DNA of 64,000 nt. It comes from Halichoerus grypus. Lineage: Eukaryota > Chordata > Mammalia > Carnivora > Phocidae. The translations under genes were made by a program, and so were the position numbers. Positions within the stretch are counted from its first letter, which is position 1. Every line of letters begins with the position of its first letter. The notes beneath the pieces were generated by a model that saw nothing but the letters and a program-made list of their open reading frames with translations, had not been told where the DNA came from and ran no database searches. Location: NCBI RefSeq assembly GCF_964656455.1, contig NC_135726.1, positions 22,269,168 through 22,333,167 of the forward strand, in the 5' to 3' direction. Below are positions 23,881-36,496 of the stretch, in pieces.

Positions 23881-24701
23881 GTTTAATTATTTCCTCAAAC
23901 GCCAACTCTTCAAGTGAATACATGTAATATTAATGAACATAGGGGCGATTGCAAAAGGGGTTTCTGAGATAGAAAAACCTGTATGTGGGAGATGTGTCTT
24001 AGAGGAAAGAAAAGTAAAAGGTGTGTGTGGGTGGGGGGGAGAGATTAGGTCTGGAATGTGTTCATAATTGTTCTTAATTATATTTGTTTAAGGATTCAGA
24101 AATAATAGAAGCAACTAAACCGATGAGGTAACTATTATTTAGTAAAAATATTCCACAAAAAGAGTAGCAATGTTAGGGGAAGAAAGGAGAAAGTCATGTT
24201 TCCAACCAATAAAACATAGCACGGGGGGCATAGAAGTTTTACTCATATGGCTCCCTAAAATGCATGTTTATGGTCTTAACCATTAGCTGTTTCCTAAGGT
24301 AACAATTAAAACAGTCTTATGAGCTATTTTGAGTGAGATAGCTGATAAAGTATTTGTTCAGCAAATGAAAACACTTATATCTAGTTCCAAATAGAAAGAG
24401 TAGGATAAAGGAAGCTGAGTAGTTTGATATTGAAGAGAAAGCCATTCATTGCCCGGCTTTGAATTTAAGCCAGGGCGGCGGCATAGACTGTGTTATGGGT
24501 AAAAAGCATTTCACCGTAGCTTATCAAGAGCTCAGAAAGAATTATGAATTCGACACTTCCCGGGGTGTGTGTCTGTGTCTCATGAGATGTTTTTTTAAAA
24601 AAGAGGACTCTATGATGAGACGCTTGGAAATATAGAACTGTTTATTTGGAGGTTTGCAATGCATGTTAAGGTGCATGTTAGCATTTTTAAGGCTCTGAGA
24701 A
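23881..24701. other. Intergenic, nothing recognised
   Basis: A G-rich GTGTGTGTGGGTGGGGGGGA patch at 24020-24040. A slightly GC-richer piece at 24450-24480 (GCCAGGGCGGCGGCATAG) has no frame. Confidence 0.5.
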
Positions 24702-24715
24702 AATATTCTGTATTA

Positions 24716-24917
24716 GTTTTTTTTATTTTATTTTAAAGACTTTATTTATTTGACAGAGAGAGACAGTGAGAGAGGGAACACAAGCAGGTGGAGTGGGAGA
24801 GGGAGAAGCAGGCTACCCGCTGAGCAGGGGGCCCGACGTGGGGCTCGATCCCAGGACCCTGGGATCATGACCTGAGCAGAAGACAGACGCTTAACAACTG
24901 AGCCACCCAGGTGCCCC
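24716..24917 (-). mobile_element. CAN-SINE, reverse orientation, perfect TSD
   Basis: T-rich tail, TTTATTTATTTGACAGAGAG body, GCCACCCAGGTGCCCC head end. Flanked by identical AATATTCTGTATTA at 24702-24715 and 24918-24931, which suggests a relatively young insertion. Confidence 0.97.
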
Positions 24918-25103
24918 AATATTCTGTATTAAAGATAAATTGTAATTGGAGTTTTCTTTGTTTATTTGTTCAGTTTGTACTTTGGGGTAAAATTGCATAT
25001 TACCGTCAATCTCAGAATGAGAGTGATATCAGATTACTCCTTTTTTCACTCCATTCTTCATTATGTGCCCAATATTTTTGAGAGCTTAGAAAGAATTTAA
25101 CCT

Positions 25104-25147
25104 GGGGTGCCTGGGAGGCTCCGTCAGTTAAGTGTCTGCCTTTGGCT
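25104..25147 (+). mobile_element. CAN-SINE head-only fragment
   Basis: GGGGTGCCTGGGAGGCTCCG through TCTGCCTTTGGCT is only the first 44 bases of the SINE. No body or tail follows, which is the reverse of the usual 5' truncation. Confidence 0.85.
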
Positions 25148-25719
25148 ACTTAAATATCTAAGAAAAGCCAATTATTATTTGCAAAAACAGGAAGTCTGTT
25201 TCAAGGTTATTCTGCCCTTGCCCATCTGTGAAGACTTGACAACTCCTCTAGCTAAGAGATACTAAAAAAAAAAAATTAATCTAGCGTATCTTTTTTTAGG
25301 ACCCCCCATTAGAGTTTAAATATATTTAAACTAGTCTTCCAAACTTATTTTGGCCCTTCTAATATCCCCTCAAAATGGGGTTCTGCAGAGTGTAATCTTT
25401 TAAGTGCTTGACTGCAAGGTGCATTATTTGGTATTTGCATCTTATAAAACTATGTAAAGTAGAAAAATGAGAGCAGATAACTAAACTTCCCCATGCCTCA
25501 TTTCCCCCATCTCCTAAATTGAATTAATAGAATCTGTCATATTTCTTTCTGTCTGTGACCTTGGGGAGTTTCAAGTTGAAATGGCTGTAAAAAAGTTTTT
25601 ATATTTTGTATATTCAGTTACTCTTTCAGACAGGCAAGTAAAGTAAAAGAAACAATGTATTTTATTTATAAAGCTTCTTTAATCCTTATTAAATCCTGAA
25701 TGATTTTTCAGACAGCTTT
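25148..25719. other. Intergenic, nothing recognised
   Basis: AT-rich with an A run at 25264-25275 and no gene. Confidence 0.5.
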
Positions 25720-25810
25720 CCAGAAGCATGATTTTGTCAGGGAAACTGAGGCACAGAGTATTTGTATGGTCAACCCAAACTCACAGTCATTAGAGAATGA
25801 ACTGATACAA
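25720..25810 (-). mobile_element. MIR fragment, reverse orientation
   Basis: 'gggaaactgaggcacagagt' followed by 'aaactcacagtcattagaga' is the reversed MIR core. Confidence 0.6.
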
Positions 25811-25876
25811 TGTCATAATTTCCTGCCTATTGTTGAACGCCAGGTGTCAGTGTAATTTGAAATATGTCTAAAAATG

Positions 25877-26077
25877 AGGGGTGCCTGGGTGGCTCAGTCG
25901 TTAAGCGTCTGCCTTCGGCTCCGGTCGTGATCCCAGGGTACTGGGATCGAGCCCCGCATCAGGCTCCCTGCTCCGCGGGAAACCTGCTTCTCCCTCTCCC
26001 ACTCCCCCTGCTTGTGTTCCCTCTCTCGCTGTGTCTCTCTGTGTCAAATAAATAAATAAAATCTTTAAAAAATATAT
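25877..26077 (+). mobile_element. CAN-SINE, perfect TSD
   Basis: GGGGTGCCTGGGTGGCTCAG, B-box region GGGATCGAGCCCC, pyrimidine body and AAATAAATAAATAAAATCTT tail. Flanked by identical ATATGTCTAAAAATG at 25862-25876 and 26078-26092. Confidence 0.97.
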
Positions 26078-26092
26078 ATATGTCTAAAAATG

Positions 26093-29041
26093 TAAACAAA
26101 AATGAAACAAAACATATTTGTCAAAGAAATGTTTTAAAAATTGTGTTGCTTATCTGATTTTACCCATTAAGTAGCAGAATTGTGACAGCAAAACATTTCT
26201 TTATCCACATACCTACAATCTTGGTGCACTGGAATCTTGAAATCACTCTCATTTTGCCTCAGGAATGGAGCCTCACATCGTAGATCTCTGCCTTGCTTCA
26301 GAACACAGTCTGTCTCTCTGAGTTTCTGGAGATTTGTAACTCAGCTTTCCCTAATTCTCTCTCCTTATTGATTCATGCAAGTTCTACTCAGAATAGCAAT
26401 AACCCAGGCATTAAAGGAAAGGCCTGGGTGGCCTGGGCAGTGAAGACTACCCAGGCCATCACACTGACTTCTGAGTTTCAGGAATGTGCAAACAGTCTGA
26501 TTCACTGTCTTTAATATGGTGATATTAGATTCCTCTCTTCCCACGTCTCTATGTATGTGGTTGATCAATCTTGGGAGAACCATGGGAGATCTGAGCAGGG
26601 TTGCTTCTCTTGTGTAAGTGTTCAGCAGAATGGTTTGGAGACTTCTATTTGGTTCGAAAAAAAAAAAAAAAGACCATAGTTTTGTTAGCTATTAAATTAA
26701 ACAATAATATGAGATCATAGTAAAGAGATTTGGGTTCAAGTCAGGGTCTGGAGGGGAGAAAGATGGAATGGGGTGTCTGGATTATGATGAATAAACCAAG
26801 GCAAATAAAACTACCCAGAAGAAGAAAGGGTGATGGAGGATAGGCAGCAGTTTGTTTTGCAAACACTCCTTTCAACCAGGAACATTTTATCTCATGAATA
26901 AGATAGGGATCCAACCTACTGTTTGTCTGGTCTTGGTCAGGAATCATTCAAGTCATAAGTCGAGGTGAAGTTGGTGGTACCTATAATTATTTAGAATTTA
27001 AGCATTTAAACATCAATTCTTATCATCATTAGGAGTGAATTTTGTACCTGCAATCATTGCAATACATACAATTATCCAAATAGTGTTTGTGAACAAAAGA
27101 ACTATTTATTTCTTTTCATGTTAGATTTTTCCTGCTCAATTTTAAATGTTCAGCAAGGCTGTATTGTTGATAAGGAATAAAGGGTAAGATATCCAAATGA
27201 TTGATTAAATTGGAGCTTAATTATCGCAAAATATTTTTACTTTTTACTTTTTTGGTTATTGTTTTTCTTGGCTCTTTTGTATTGATGGGCACAAGTTAGT
27301 CTGTGTCATCTAAATGAGTAACACAAGTAGTTGCACGTGTCTATACAAAATATAGTGACTATCATATAGATAGCTCACAGATCATGCATTATAGTTAATA
27401 AAATTCCTGGGACAGTGTAAGTATCATGTCTTTGGATCTCTTAATTTTTAGTCTCCATTTTATTTTTCCTTGTGATATAAGTTTAAGCTCTTACAACTGT
27501 CTAGTATTTAAGGCACCCATGTTAAAGACCTTTCTTTTCCAACATCTCCAAAAGGAAGTTCCTATTATCACCCACGGTTCATCCTTTTCTATTAAAACTC
27601 AGACGTGAAAGGCTACAAATCAGTATATCTGGCTCTAAAATAAGCCTTGCTGTTGTGATGCAGGGCCCGGTGTGATGGGGGAGGTCCTTGAACAGCTATT
27701 TGTCTTCCAGTTATTACCTTCCTGTTTAGTCCCCAACATCATATTGATTAAATCTAATACAACACCTCTTGTTTCAAGTTGCTTTATTCTGGTCTATCCT
27801 CAGCTATTTTGAATCTGAATCTAAATTTGGACTCATTCCCACAGACTTGACCTTAAAAGTTTCTGGAATTAGTTCTATATGTCTTCTTTTACCATACTTG
27901 AATTGGCGATTTTACAGATCTACCTAGATCTTATCCTTTACAGATGGGCCCTACTATACCGGGTCTGGGCTGGAGAAATAGGTGGGGACAAGACTCTGAA
28001 CATCTTCATATATCTTGCTAAAGGAGCACCTCATAAAAAAGAGGTCACAGGGTTTGTATATCACAATCGACCGAACTACTACTGTGCCCACCATGGAAAC
28101 AGTTCCAGGAGATACCTATGTTACAGCATACTCAGCTTTCCTCCTAAATCTAGCATCCTGGACGCTCTATCCCCTTTCCCACCTACTGTTGAGACTCTAG
28201 AGGCTATGGCTCAATCTTGGAATAATTATATAAACTTATTTTTCAGCAAGTGGAATCGTGGTTCCATGAATGGAATAGAGGGGTGCTTACTTTTTTTATG
28301 ATTTTTTTTCTATCATCAAAGAATCAGGCCTGTGTCCACTGAGTTTTCCAAAGACACCTCCAAATATGGTTCTAATCTATCACCATTACCCCAAAATGCA
28401 CCTGTATTAAATAAGAGTTGATTCACACTGTTTTGCAAGGTGTATAAATGCATGTTCCTTGGGCATATCTGTCTAATGAAATGGCAGGATGTTGGAGGGG
28501 AAAGACCACAGGAGGCATATCTTTATAGTTTTCTGCATCATTCTATACATAGTAAACCCTCATCACATTACTATTCAAATGAATTTAAGAGAAAAATCAT
28601 TTTTACTTTAGGTTTCTAAATTAGATTTGCCATTGTCACCTAAACTCTACTTCCTACTGGAAAACATTACATTTTCTTTTCTTTTTTGGAAAACAGTTAG
28701 TCATTAAGAATATCAAACCCCCAAGGGCAGGAAAAAATTATTTAAACCTCACCACATGTGGTTTGAAACAGGATTTTCTAACTGGGGAGACTAATCAAGC
28801 ACATTGAATATTCTAAATGTATTTTCTATTAAACAGGGACTGCTGTAAGGCCAACTGCTTTACACCCGTGTCTTTAGACTCATTAATTAACTAGCTGCTG
28901 TGAGAAATTCACTCTAAAGAAATCGGTTAACTCAACATAATCCAGAAATAAATTCCCTTAGGACTGTAGTCTTGTATTCTCACCACAGGTCAACATTGTT
29001 AAATGGTAGTAAGACCTGTAGAACTAGTGTATTGTGAAATT
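26093..29041. other. Intergenic, nothing recognised
   Basis: Nearly 3 kb without a SINE. Frames at 27879-28301 (140 codons) and 28015-28200 have no recognisable domain. A perfect 9-bp inverted repeat GGCCTGGGT/ACCCAGGCC lies at 26421-26457, and an A run at 26656-26672. Confidence 0.5.
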
Positions 29042-29091
29042 AAAAAAAAAAAATATATATATATATATATATGTACACACATATATATATG
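29042..29091. repeat. A-run and (AT)n microsatellite
   Basis: Twelve A residues followed by ATATAT repeats, a GTACACAC break and more ATATAT. Confidence 0.9.
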
Positions 29092-29746
29092 ACTAAGAAT
29101 GTGTATCTTTTGTGATGCTTTACTTCATCTAAAACAGATTTTACCTTTTTGATTTAATTCAATTCAATTCTTGGTTCAATCAAATTTTCCAAGTTGTTTT
29201 CCTTACTTAAGTAGATGATTAAGTCATTTAAAACGTTGAATCAGCTCTGCAATATGAATTTCAGTGAGTGATTCCAAAGAAAAATACTAATTGTGCCTGA
29301 GATTGCCTGTATATTTCTTCTTGTGCAATATTTCAGTCCTTGTCTTGTTTCCCTACCTTACAGATCCTATAGATTCATGATTAGAGGTGCTTATGAACAT
29401 ACCTTCTCACCGACGTACACATGAAAACCAATTCTCATGTCAAATCTGATCGGAATAGAATATTCAGCAGCAGCCTTTCCCTCACCATCTAGAAGAACTA
29501 GAAACCAAGTCACTATGCCATGTACTCATAGATAGTACAGGGAGACATTGCCCTGGGGCAGGGGGTCCTTCTGCTTCTCTAACCCCCAAGTCACAGCACC
29601 TTTTTTCTCTCTTCCTCTGTCTTCCATATTATTATAATCTGCACCATTTCTTGACCCTGGAGCCAGGCCTAAACCAAAGTTCTCTTATCTATAACTTCAC
29701 TAACTGAGATTTTGGTAGCTCTTATTATAATGAATCCGGGAGACTA

Positions 29747-29748
<2 letters not shown>
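29092..29748. other. Intergenic, nothing recognised
   Basis: No gene or named repeat. Confidence 0.5.
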
Positions 29749-29789
<41 letters not shown>

Positions 29790-29801
29790 TGTGTGTGTGT
29801 G
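29749..29801. repeat. (GT)n microsatellite
   Basis: Pure GT dinucleotides interrupted once by CT, followed by GGTGGGGCGG. Long enough to be length-variable. Confidence 0.95.
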
Positions 29802-31009
29802 GTGGGGCGGATGGGAGGGTGAGTATGTGTGGGTGTGCATAGAAGTGAGGAGATTGGAGATTTAACCGGACTCCTTGTCCAGCCATTCCTGGAGTCCTAC
29901 TTTAAGGGAATCAAGGACTATGTCCTAAAAGTTTTTGTTGGCATGCTCAGATGATACCTCATGGTGATGTCACATGCTCGATGCTATATCCAGAAACTGG
30001 CAGAGATGCTTTTACTGGGTTACCACCTTAGAATTTGCATATGATATACCTATGAGAATAAATGTTGTAGCTAGTCTCGATATCATCCTGTTTCCTTTCC
30101 TTGGATCACAATTTCCAATACCGGGGCCTTTTAAAATCTTACTATTCAAGATGAAGAAAAATAAAGTCATAACAGAACATATATATGCAATACCAGATGG
30201 GATGCACTTTCCAATATGGTAACTTTCTTTTCATTCTTTGTCCTCACACTGGCATTTAACTCTCCTAGACACAGAGGTGTGAATCACCATCACCATGTGC
30301 TATCTGCCTGAGAAAAGTGTAAGCTGCTTTTACATACATTAACTCATTTACAGGAGACTATAGAAAGCATTATGCTAGGTGTTTTTGCATGGATTACCTC
30401 ATTCATCTGTAGACTACAAAGCACTTTTATATGCAAGATATCCCTAATTGTAGGAAATTTTGTTGTTCAGACTTATCCATCCATTTTAAAGATGTCTGCA
30501 TCACTCAGATGCCCCTCTTTTAAGATCAGGAAATGCTACTTTGGAAGGATGAAGAGTAAGAAATGGGAGTTGGAATGACAGAAGGACAGAAAGTATCTGG
30601 AACAAAGAGTCCAAAAGCTTGAAAATAAATAGGGGCATAGAGGTGAGTGTTTTTGGCACTAGAAGCTGATTTTTTTTTTCTTAATTTGTTTCCAAATGTG
30701 GTTAGCAAACTTGAGACTAATTCACTTATCAAAATAAAATGTCTCATTCATATGAACAAGTCATGACAATTTATTCTTCATTATTGCTCATCTAAGAAGA
30801 GAGTATCACAATCATCTAAGAAAATAATATATTCCATATGAATATCAGTGTAACTACTAATTAGACAGATAGTCATCTATACACATGTGCGTGTGCATGC
30901 ACACACACACACCCCATTTTTCTTATTCAAAGATTTTTTTAAGTTTAGCTTAGAAATATTTTGATAGCAGGTTTTCTATCCTTGAAGAGTAACAATGTTC
31001 CTTCTTTGC
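29802..31009. other. Intergenic, mostly unassigned
   Basis: A (CA)n patch at 30893-30912. Two weak MIR-like bits near 30320-30420 ('catacattaactcatttaca', 'ggattacctcattcatctg') could not be confirmed. Confidence 0.45.
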
Positions 31010-31555
31010 CCCATATTCTTCAGTGGCTCCCAAATAAAAGATAGTATTTAAGATCCTTTATGATCTTCTAGCTCACTATTCATTCAGCCTCTCCTTCTGA
31101 TCCTACTCCTTTGTCCCCATCTCATTTCAAACATTTGTATCCAGCTATGCTGAATACGTTTCTGTGTAACTGAACATAATGAAGATTTTACTCCCTACCT
31201 CTACACTTTCCAATAATCTTTCCTGTGCCTAAAATCATTTTTCCCTTCTTGTCCAAGTAGAAAATTCCTACCCACCCTTCAAAACACTATTCAAATGCTA
31301 CTTCTACTTTAAATCTACTTGATACTTTCAAGATTACATGCTCCTATTTTTGCAATAGGTCTGTTTTAACCAATTACCTGGTATATGCAGTGGTTTTGAC
31401 ATTTGCATGTCTGCCTTTCCATTAAAACCTAATCCTGAATAATGGACACTGACTTCTTCATCTTTGCATCTCTAGTATCTGATACTGTCTCTGGCATATC
31501 ATAAGTGATTTATGACTTATTTGTTGTCTAAACAAATGAAGAATGGATGGATGGA
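31010..31555 (+). mobile_element. L2 LINE 3' end, long
   Basis: 'cagtggctcccaaataaaag', 'agatcctttatgatcttcta', 'cttctgatcctactcctttg', 'ccacccttcaaaacactatt', 'tcaaatgctacttctacttt' and a tail of 'gaatggatggatggatag' cover most of the L2 3' region in forward order. No frame remains open. Confidence 0.8.
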
Positions 31556-31710
31556 TAGAACATGGTTTTAAACATACAAAACAAGTAGACTTACTTAACA
31601 GGAGAGTTTTGTAGAATATGAGATTATTGCATTTGTTATCAAAATGGATGGACCTGTGGTATAGTTATAAAATTTCTAAACTTGATCAGATTGCAAAAAT
31701 TATAGATTTC

Positions 31711-31885
31711 GGGGCACCTGGGTGGCTCAGTCAGTTAAGTGTCTGCCTTTGGCCCAGGTGATGTTCTCCAGGTCCTGGGACTGAGCCCCACATCGGGCTT
31801 TCTGCTCAGCAGGGAGTCTGCTTCTCCCTCTGACCCTCCCCTAACTCATGCTCTCTCTTTCTCAAATAAATAAATAAAATCTCTT
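31711..31885 (+). mobile_element. CAN-SINE, perfect TSD
   Basis: GGGGCACCTGGGTGGCTCAG head to AAATAAATAAATAAAATCTC tail. Identical 16-base flanks AAAAATTATAGATTTC at 31695-31710 and 31886-31901. Confidence 0.97.
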
Positions 31886-31901
31886 AAAAATTATAGATTT
31901 C

Positions 31902-33521
31902 AACATTATGAGAAAGAAGAAAAGACAGGGATAAGAAGTATTTTCTCAAAAAAAAAAAAAAAGTATTTTCTCTGTCATAACAGAGCATAGCAATTAAATT
32001 CAATGCTAGATATTCTATCATCCTAGAAAAAGAAGGTATCGGGCACTTAAATTTTAATTTTAAATTATTTTAAACTATTATTTTTTTCTATATCTGAACC
32101 AATGGCATGTCTCTTCACTAAAAGTATTTTTAAAACAGCATGGTAAGAAGTATTAAATAATATGTGGCTCTTTTCTTGAAATTTGTAATCTATCCAAAAA
32201 TATAATTAATACTGAAAATTATGGTAGGGATGTTCATCTTAAATAATGATAATGCACATTGCAATCAAGATTTTCTTTTTTTTTTTTCCTCAACAACAAA
32301 ATGTTGTTTCACTGCATCTTTGGGGGAAAAAAAAGGTATTTTCCTATGATTCTTAATTAATTTGATTTGAAAAACCTTTTTTAAAAAAGCATTCTAGCTG
32401 TTTACAATAATTATACACAGAAAATGCATGCGAAGGTCATTCTCCAACATCTGGAGATGGAAACAGAGATTCTTGTTAATTAGGATAACTTATAGATGAA
32501 ACAAAATCTACTTTGTAAGCAGGTATTTGATGGTAGTGTGGGATCAGGGGAGGGGTAGAGAGGAGAAACAGGCAGGGTGTAAAAGCATGAGAGAAAAGGG
32601 GGTGAAGAGATTCTTAATCTGAATGGCTTACAGAAAAAGGCAATCTTCAACACCACGGTTTTGGACAGAGTGGGGGATGCTTTTTGAAAATGCTATCCTC
32701 CCAATGACTCTTTCCTCCAAGAGAAATGGGCTATGTCTGTGATAATAATGCAGATCTGGGAGGATTTGGGGCTGTTGCAGACTTCTCATGCTGATGTGTG
32801 GGGCATCAGTCAGTCCTTTTGCAGAAGCTTCAAGGTAACATGAACCCACTAGTCCTCCTTCCTCAGTCAGTGACTTTGCTCAAAGGGCCCGAGGCAAGAC
32901 ACTAACAGAGGTGTTTGTCACTCCTGGGGTGCACTCTGCCTCCAGCCCAGCAGCTGTTGTTTCGTGATAGATCAGTGAAGCAAAACATTATGCAGTGATG
33001 AAAAATAGATCTTGAGTCACCAGTCTCATGCTTACCCCTTTGTTCTACATTAGCAACCAACCTCTGGGATTCATTTAGCTGTAATCATTTGTTACTGAGG
33101 GGCAACTGTCTTTCAGACAATGATGATGGAGTCACCTTTGAAACAACTGCAAATGAGGAGAAATCATTTTCCAATATACCCTCCTAGGATTGCTTTTCAT
33201 GAACCGGTGCTTATTCAGAGAGGCTGCCCAGAATGTAGATTATATTCATCAATAACAAATGAGAAATTTTGACTTCTTTGCTTTTTTTTTTTTTTTTTTT
33301 TTAATTCTCTCTCCCCAGGAAGTTAATTGGCTTATCTTCTAGAATTTCTAATAAGATTTAATTTAGGAGATAAGGGATCTGGAATAAGACACAAATGCTT
33401 CAAGTTTCAAGGGGTTCTCTGTTAGTGAAGTCCTAATATATTTTATGGCATCTTATTTTATTTTGCTTTACTATATTTACATTACAGGGAAAAGCTTATG
33501 CAATCTACTGAAAATGCAAGG
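31902..33521. other. Intergenic, nothing recognised
   Basis: T runs at 32276-32287 and 33282-33302 and no gene. A 73-codon minus frame at 32628-32849 has no recognisable product. Confidence 0.5.
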
Positions 33522-33729
33522 TTTTTTTTTTTTTTTTTTTTTTTAAGGTTTTATTTGTTTATTTGAGAGAGAGAGACAGAGACAGGGAAAAGAGCACGAG
33601 CGAGGAGGAGAGGGAAAAGCAGTCTCTCCGTTGAGCAGGGAGCCTGACATGGGGCTCAGTCCCAGGACCCCAGAATCATGGCCTGAGTGGAAAGCAGACA
33701 CTTAACCGACTGAGCCACCCAGGTGCCCC
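33522..33729 (-). mobile_element. CAN-SINE, reverse orientation
   Basis: Long T run, AAGGTTTTATTTGTTTATTT, GAGA body and GAGCCACCCAGGTGCCCC. Flanks 'aaaatgcaag' and 'aaaacacaag' are an imperfect TSD. Confidence 0.95.
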
Positions 33730-34329
33730 AAAACACAAGTTTTGACTACAGTGTTCTATTTCCCTCAGTAAGTTGTTTGCAAATTTAATAGGAATATTTC
33801 CTTTATGCTCGTGCAACTCCCTAAAAAGTCTGTGACTTTGGCACAATCTTTTAGATCTCAATATAAGTAATTTCCAAGTCAGCCTTGGAATGACGATCAA
33901 TATTTTGTGATTTCTTTCACATAATTTAACCCATTACATTTATTGGCAATGCCAATGCCAAACATCAAACCTTTAATAAAAATGAAGATTAATATTTGGG
34001 TAAGTAACCTCAAATCAACATATGTCTGAAGCATTTCTGTTGCCTGCATTGAACATTGATTTCTTTCTCCTGAAAAATAATCTTGCACAGTGGAGAACAC
34101 TTAACCTGAATCATATTCCTTTCCACATGAGGAGGGGAACAGTGCTTTGTAACAGGCATGAGGGAACAGGGTCTCTTTGGATCTCAGCGATGTCTTTGCC
34201 TAAGGATTCAAGCCCAGGTCATAAGGATACTTTATATCTCACATATGTGATCCATTTTTCTCCCAAAACATCTTACTGAGTTAGTTAGAGCAGACGTTAT
34301 TTTGTTCTAGCTTGCTTTATTGTGTTGAA
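33730..34329. other. Intergenic, nothing recognised
   Basis: No named repeat or gene between the SINE and the L1 tail. Frames of 67 to 85 codons are unsupported. Confidence 0.5.
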
Positions 34330-36306
34330 ATATAAATATATATGCATATATGTGCTTATATATTAAATATAAATAATATATATTTTCTTACCAGTTTTAA
34401 GTGTACAGTTGGATGCATTTTGACAAATGTAGACAGTGGTGTAACCACCACAGCAAGCATGACATAGACACCATTTCCATCACCCCCAACTGTCTCATCC
34501 TACCCCATTTGCAAGATATCTCATCCTTCCCCCCAGTCCCCTGGGCCCTGGCAAAGAGTGATCTCCTTTATATCACTATAGTTTCACTCTCTTTAGAATT
34601 TCATATAAGTGGAATCATGTGGTACATAGTATTTTTGTCTGGCTTTGTCCACTTAGTATAAATACCTTTGCCCTTCATCCACGTAGTTGCACATCTCCGT
34701 AGTTACTTTGTTTTGTTGCTGCGCAATATTCTTTTATATAGATACACCACCATGTTTTTATCCATTCACCAGTTGAATACAAGTATTCATAGTTTTTTGT
34801 GTCTTTTGGGTAACTACCTAGGCATGGCACTGCTAGGTCATATGATAAGTATTTTTAATTTTATAATGAACAACCAAACCATATTTCAGAGTTGCTACAC
34901 TGTTTTTTATTCCTGCTAGTGATTGTATGAGAGGCTCAGTTGTTTGGTCTTGACAAAACGTGATATTGTAACTCTTTAATTTTAGACCTTCTAACTGATA
35001 TATGTATTATTGCCTCACTGTAATTTTTTTTTTTTTTGGCATTTCACACATGACTAATGATGCTTTTCCCTTTTTAATGGGTATATTTGCCCTTTAATAT
35101 ATACTTTCATAAAATATTTTTACAAATCTTTTGCTCCTTCTTTTAAAAATCGAATGTTAGGGGCACCTGGGTGGCTCAGTCAGTTAAGCATCGGAGTCTT
35201 GATTTCGGCTCAGTTCATGATCTCAGGGTCATGATCTTAGGGTGTTGAGATTGAGCCCTGAGTTGGGCTCTGTGCAGGGCGTGGAGCCTGCTTAAGATTC
35301 TCTCTCCCTCTTCCTCTGCTCCTCCCCCACCCCCGGCTCACGTGGACACACTCTCTGTATCTTTCTCTCTCTCAACAAATAAATATGCAAATAAATATCA
35401 GATGTTATATTGTTATTGAGTTGTAAGAATTTTTGTGTATTCTAAATAAAAGTTCTTTATCAGATATATGTCCTGCACTTATTTTCTTCCTGTTTATGGT
35501 TTGAATTTTCATTTTTCTTTTAGTGTCTTTTGAAAAACTACACTTTTAAATTTTGATAAAGTCTCATATATCATTTTTTTAATACTTTGTGCTTTATTTT
35601 CTTATTTTAAAATGTTTTCCCTGACCCAAGATCACTTGAGTTTTCTCCCATGTTTTCTTTTTGAAGTTCTGTAGTCTTGACACTGTCCATCAGGTTTAAG
35701 ATCCACTCTGGATCCATTTTCACATGGAGGACGTAAGGGTTGAGGTTCACCTTTTTGCATATTAATGTCCAAATGGTACAGCACTACTTTTGGAATTATC
35801 CTTTCCCACTGAATTGTCTTTGCACCTTTGTTGAAAATCAATAGCCTATAAATGTGAGTCTATTTTTTAATTCTGTTGTTACATCATCTACATGTCTATT
35901 TTAATGCTAATAGCATGATGCCTACACTGCTTTAACTTTATATTATGTCATAAATGAGGGTGAACGTCTAAAATATTAGAATCAGCCTATTAATTTCTAT
36001 ATATATATTTTTTTTTTTTGGCTGGGATCTTGATTGTGATTTAGTTGAATCTATTGCTGAATTTAGGAAAAATAGACATCTCAAGTATTAAAACTTCTGA
36101 TCATGAATCTTCTGGTTTATTTGGGTCTACTTTCATGTTTCTCAGGAATGTTTTATAGTTTTCAGTGTACAAGTCTTGTATTTTTTGATAAATTTTCCCT
36201 AACATTTTACAAATTTTCAAGCGACTGTAAATAGAATTATTTTCATTTTAATTTCCATTTGTTCACTAGTAGTAATAATAAAGTAGATTTAATAACTTTT
36301 TGTATC
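34330..36306 (-). mobile_element. L1 LINE, 3' segment (ORF2 C-terminal region and 3' UTR)
   Basis: The minus strand carries an old mammalian L1 (L1M-type). The left end is the AT-rich 3' tail. Next is the 3' UTR ('aaccaccacagcaagcatga', 'ttggaatcatgtggtacata' region). ORF2 C-terminal sequence follows from about 34960 rightwards, for example 'tcattttgatccagagtgga'-type stretches near 35700 and 'gcaaagacaattcagtggga' near 35815 when reverse-complemented. Frames are broken by stops and indels. A CAN-SINE lies inside it at 35161-35396. The right end, in L1 coordinates, is directly downstream of the inverted L1 segment at 36497-37012, so the two are one insertion with a 5' inversion. Confidence 0.75.
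35161..35396 (+). mobile_element. CAN-SINE inside the L1
   Basis: GGGGCACCTGGGTGGCTCAG head with a longer body containing two 'catgatct' blocks, ending AAATAAATATGCAAATAAAT. Flanks 'atcgaatgtta' and 'atcagatgtta' are the TSD. This SINE and its L1 flanks were later copied to 37152-37690. Confidence 0.95.
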
Positions 36307-36496
36307 TTTTTAAAGATTTTATTTATTTATTTGAGAGAGAGAGGGAGCAAAAGTGGGGGAGGGAGGGGTAGAGGGAGAGGGAGAAGCAGACTCCCAGCTG
36401 AGCAGGAAGGCCGATGCAGGGCTTGATCCCAGGACCCTGAGATCATGACCTGAGCCCAAGGCAGATGCTTAACTGACTGTGCCACCCAGGTGCCCC
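36307..36496 (-). mobile_element. CAN-SINE at the L1 inversion junction
   Basis: TTTTAAAGATTTTATTTATT, GAGAGAG body and GCCACCCAGGTGCCCC. It sits where the two oppositely oriented L1 segments meet. No clear TSD is visible. Confidence 0.93.

Noticed and set aside
27879..28301. 140-codon plus-strand frame
   Set aside because: No domain, no homology I recognise, no splice or promoter context, and composition like the surrounding DNA.
3306..29801. Regularly spaced repeats as a CRISPR-like array
   Set aside because: The repeats are microsatellites, a minisatellite without spacers and dispersed SINEs; the host is a mammal.
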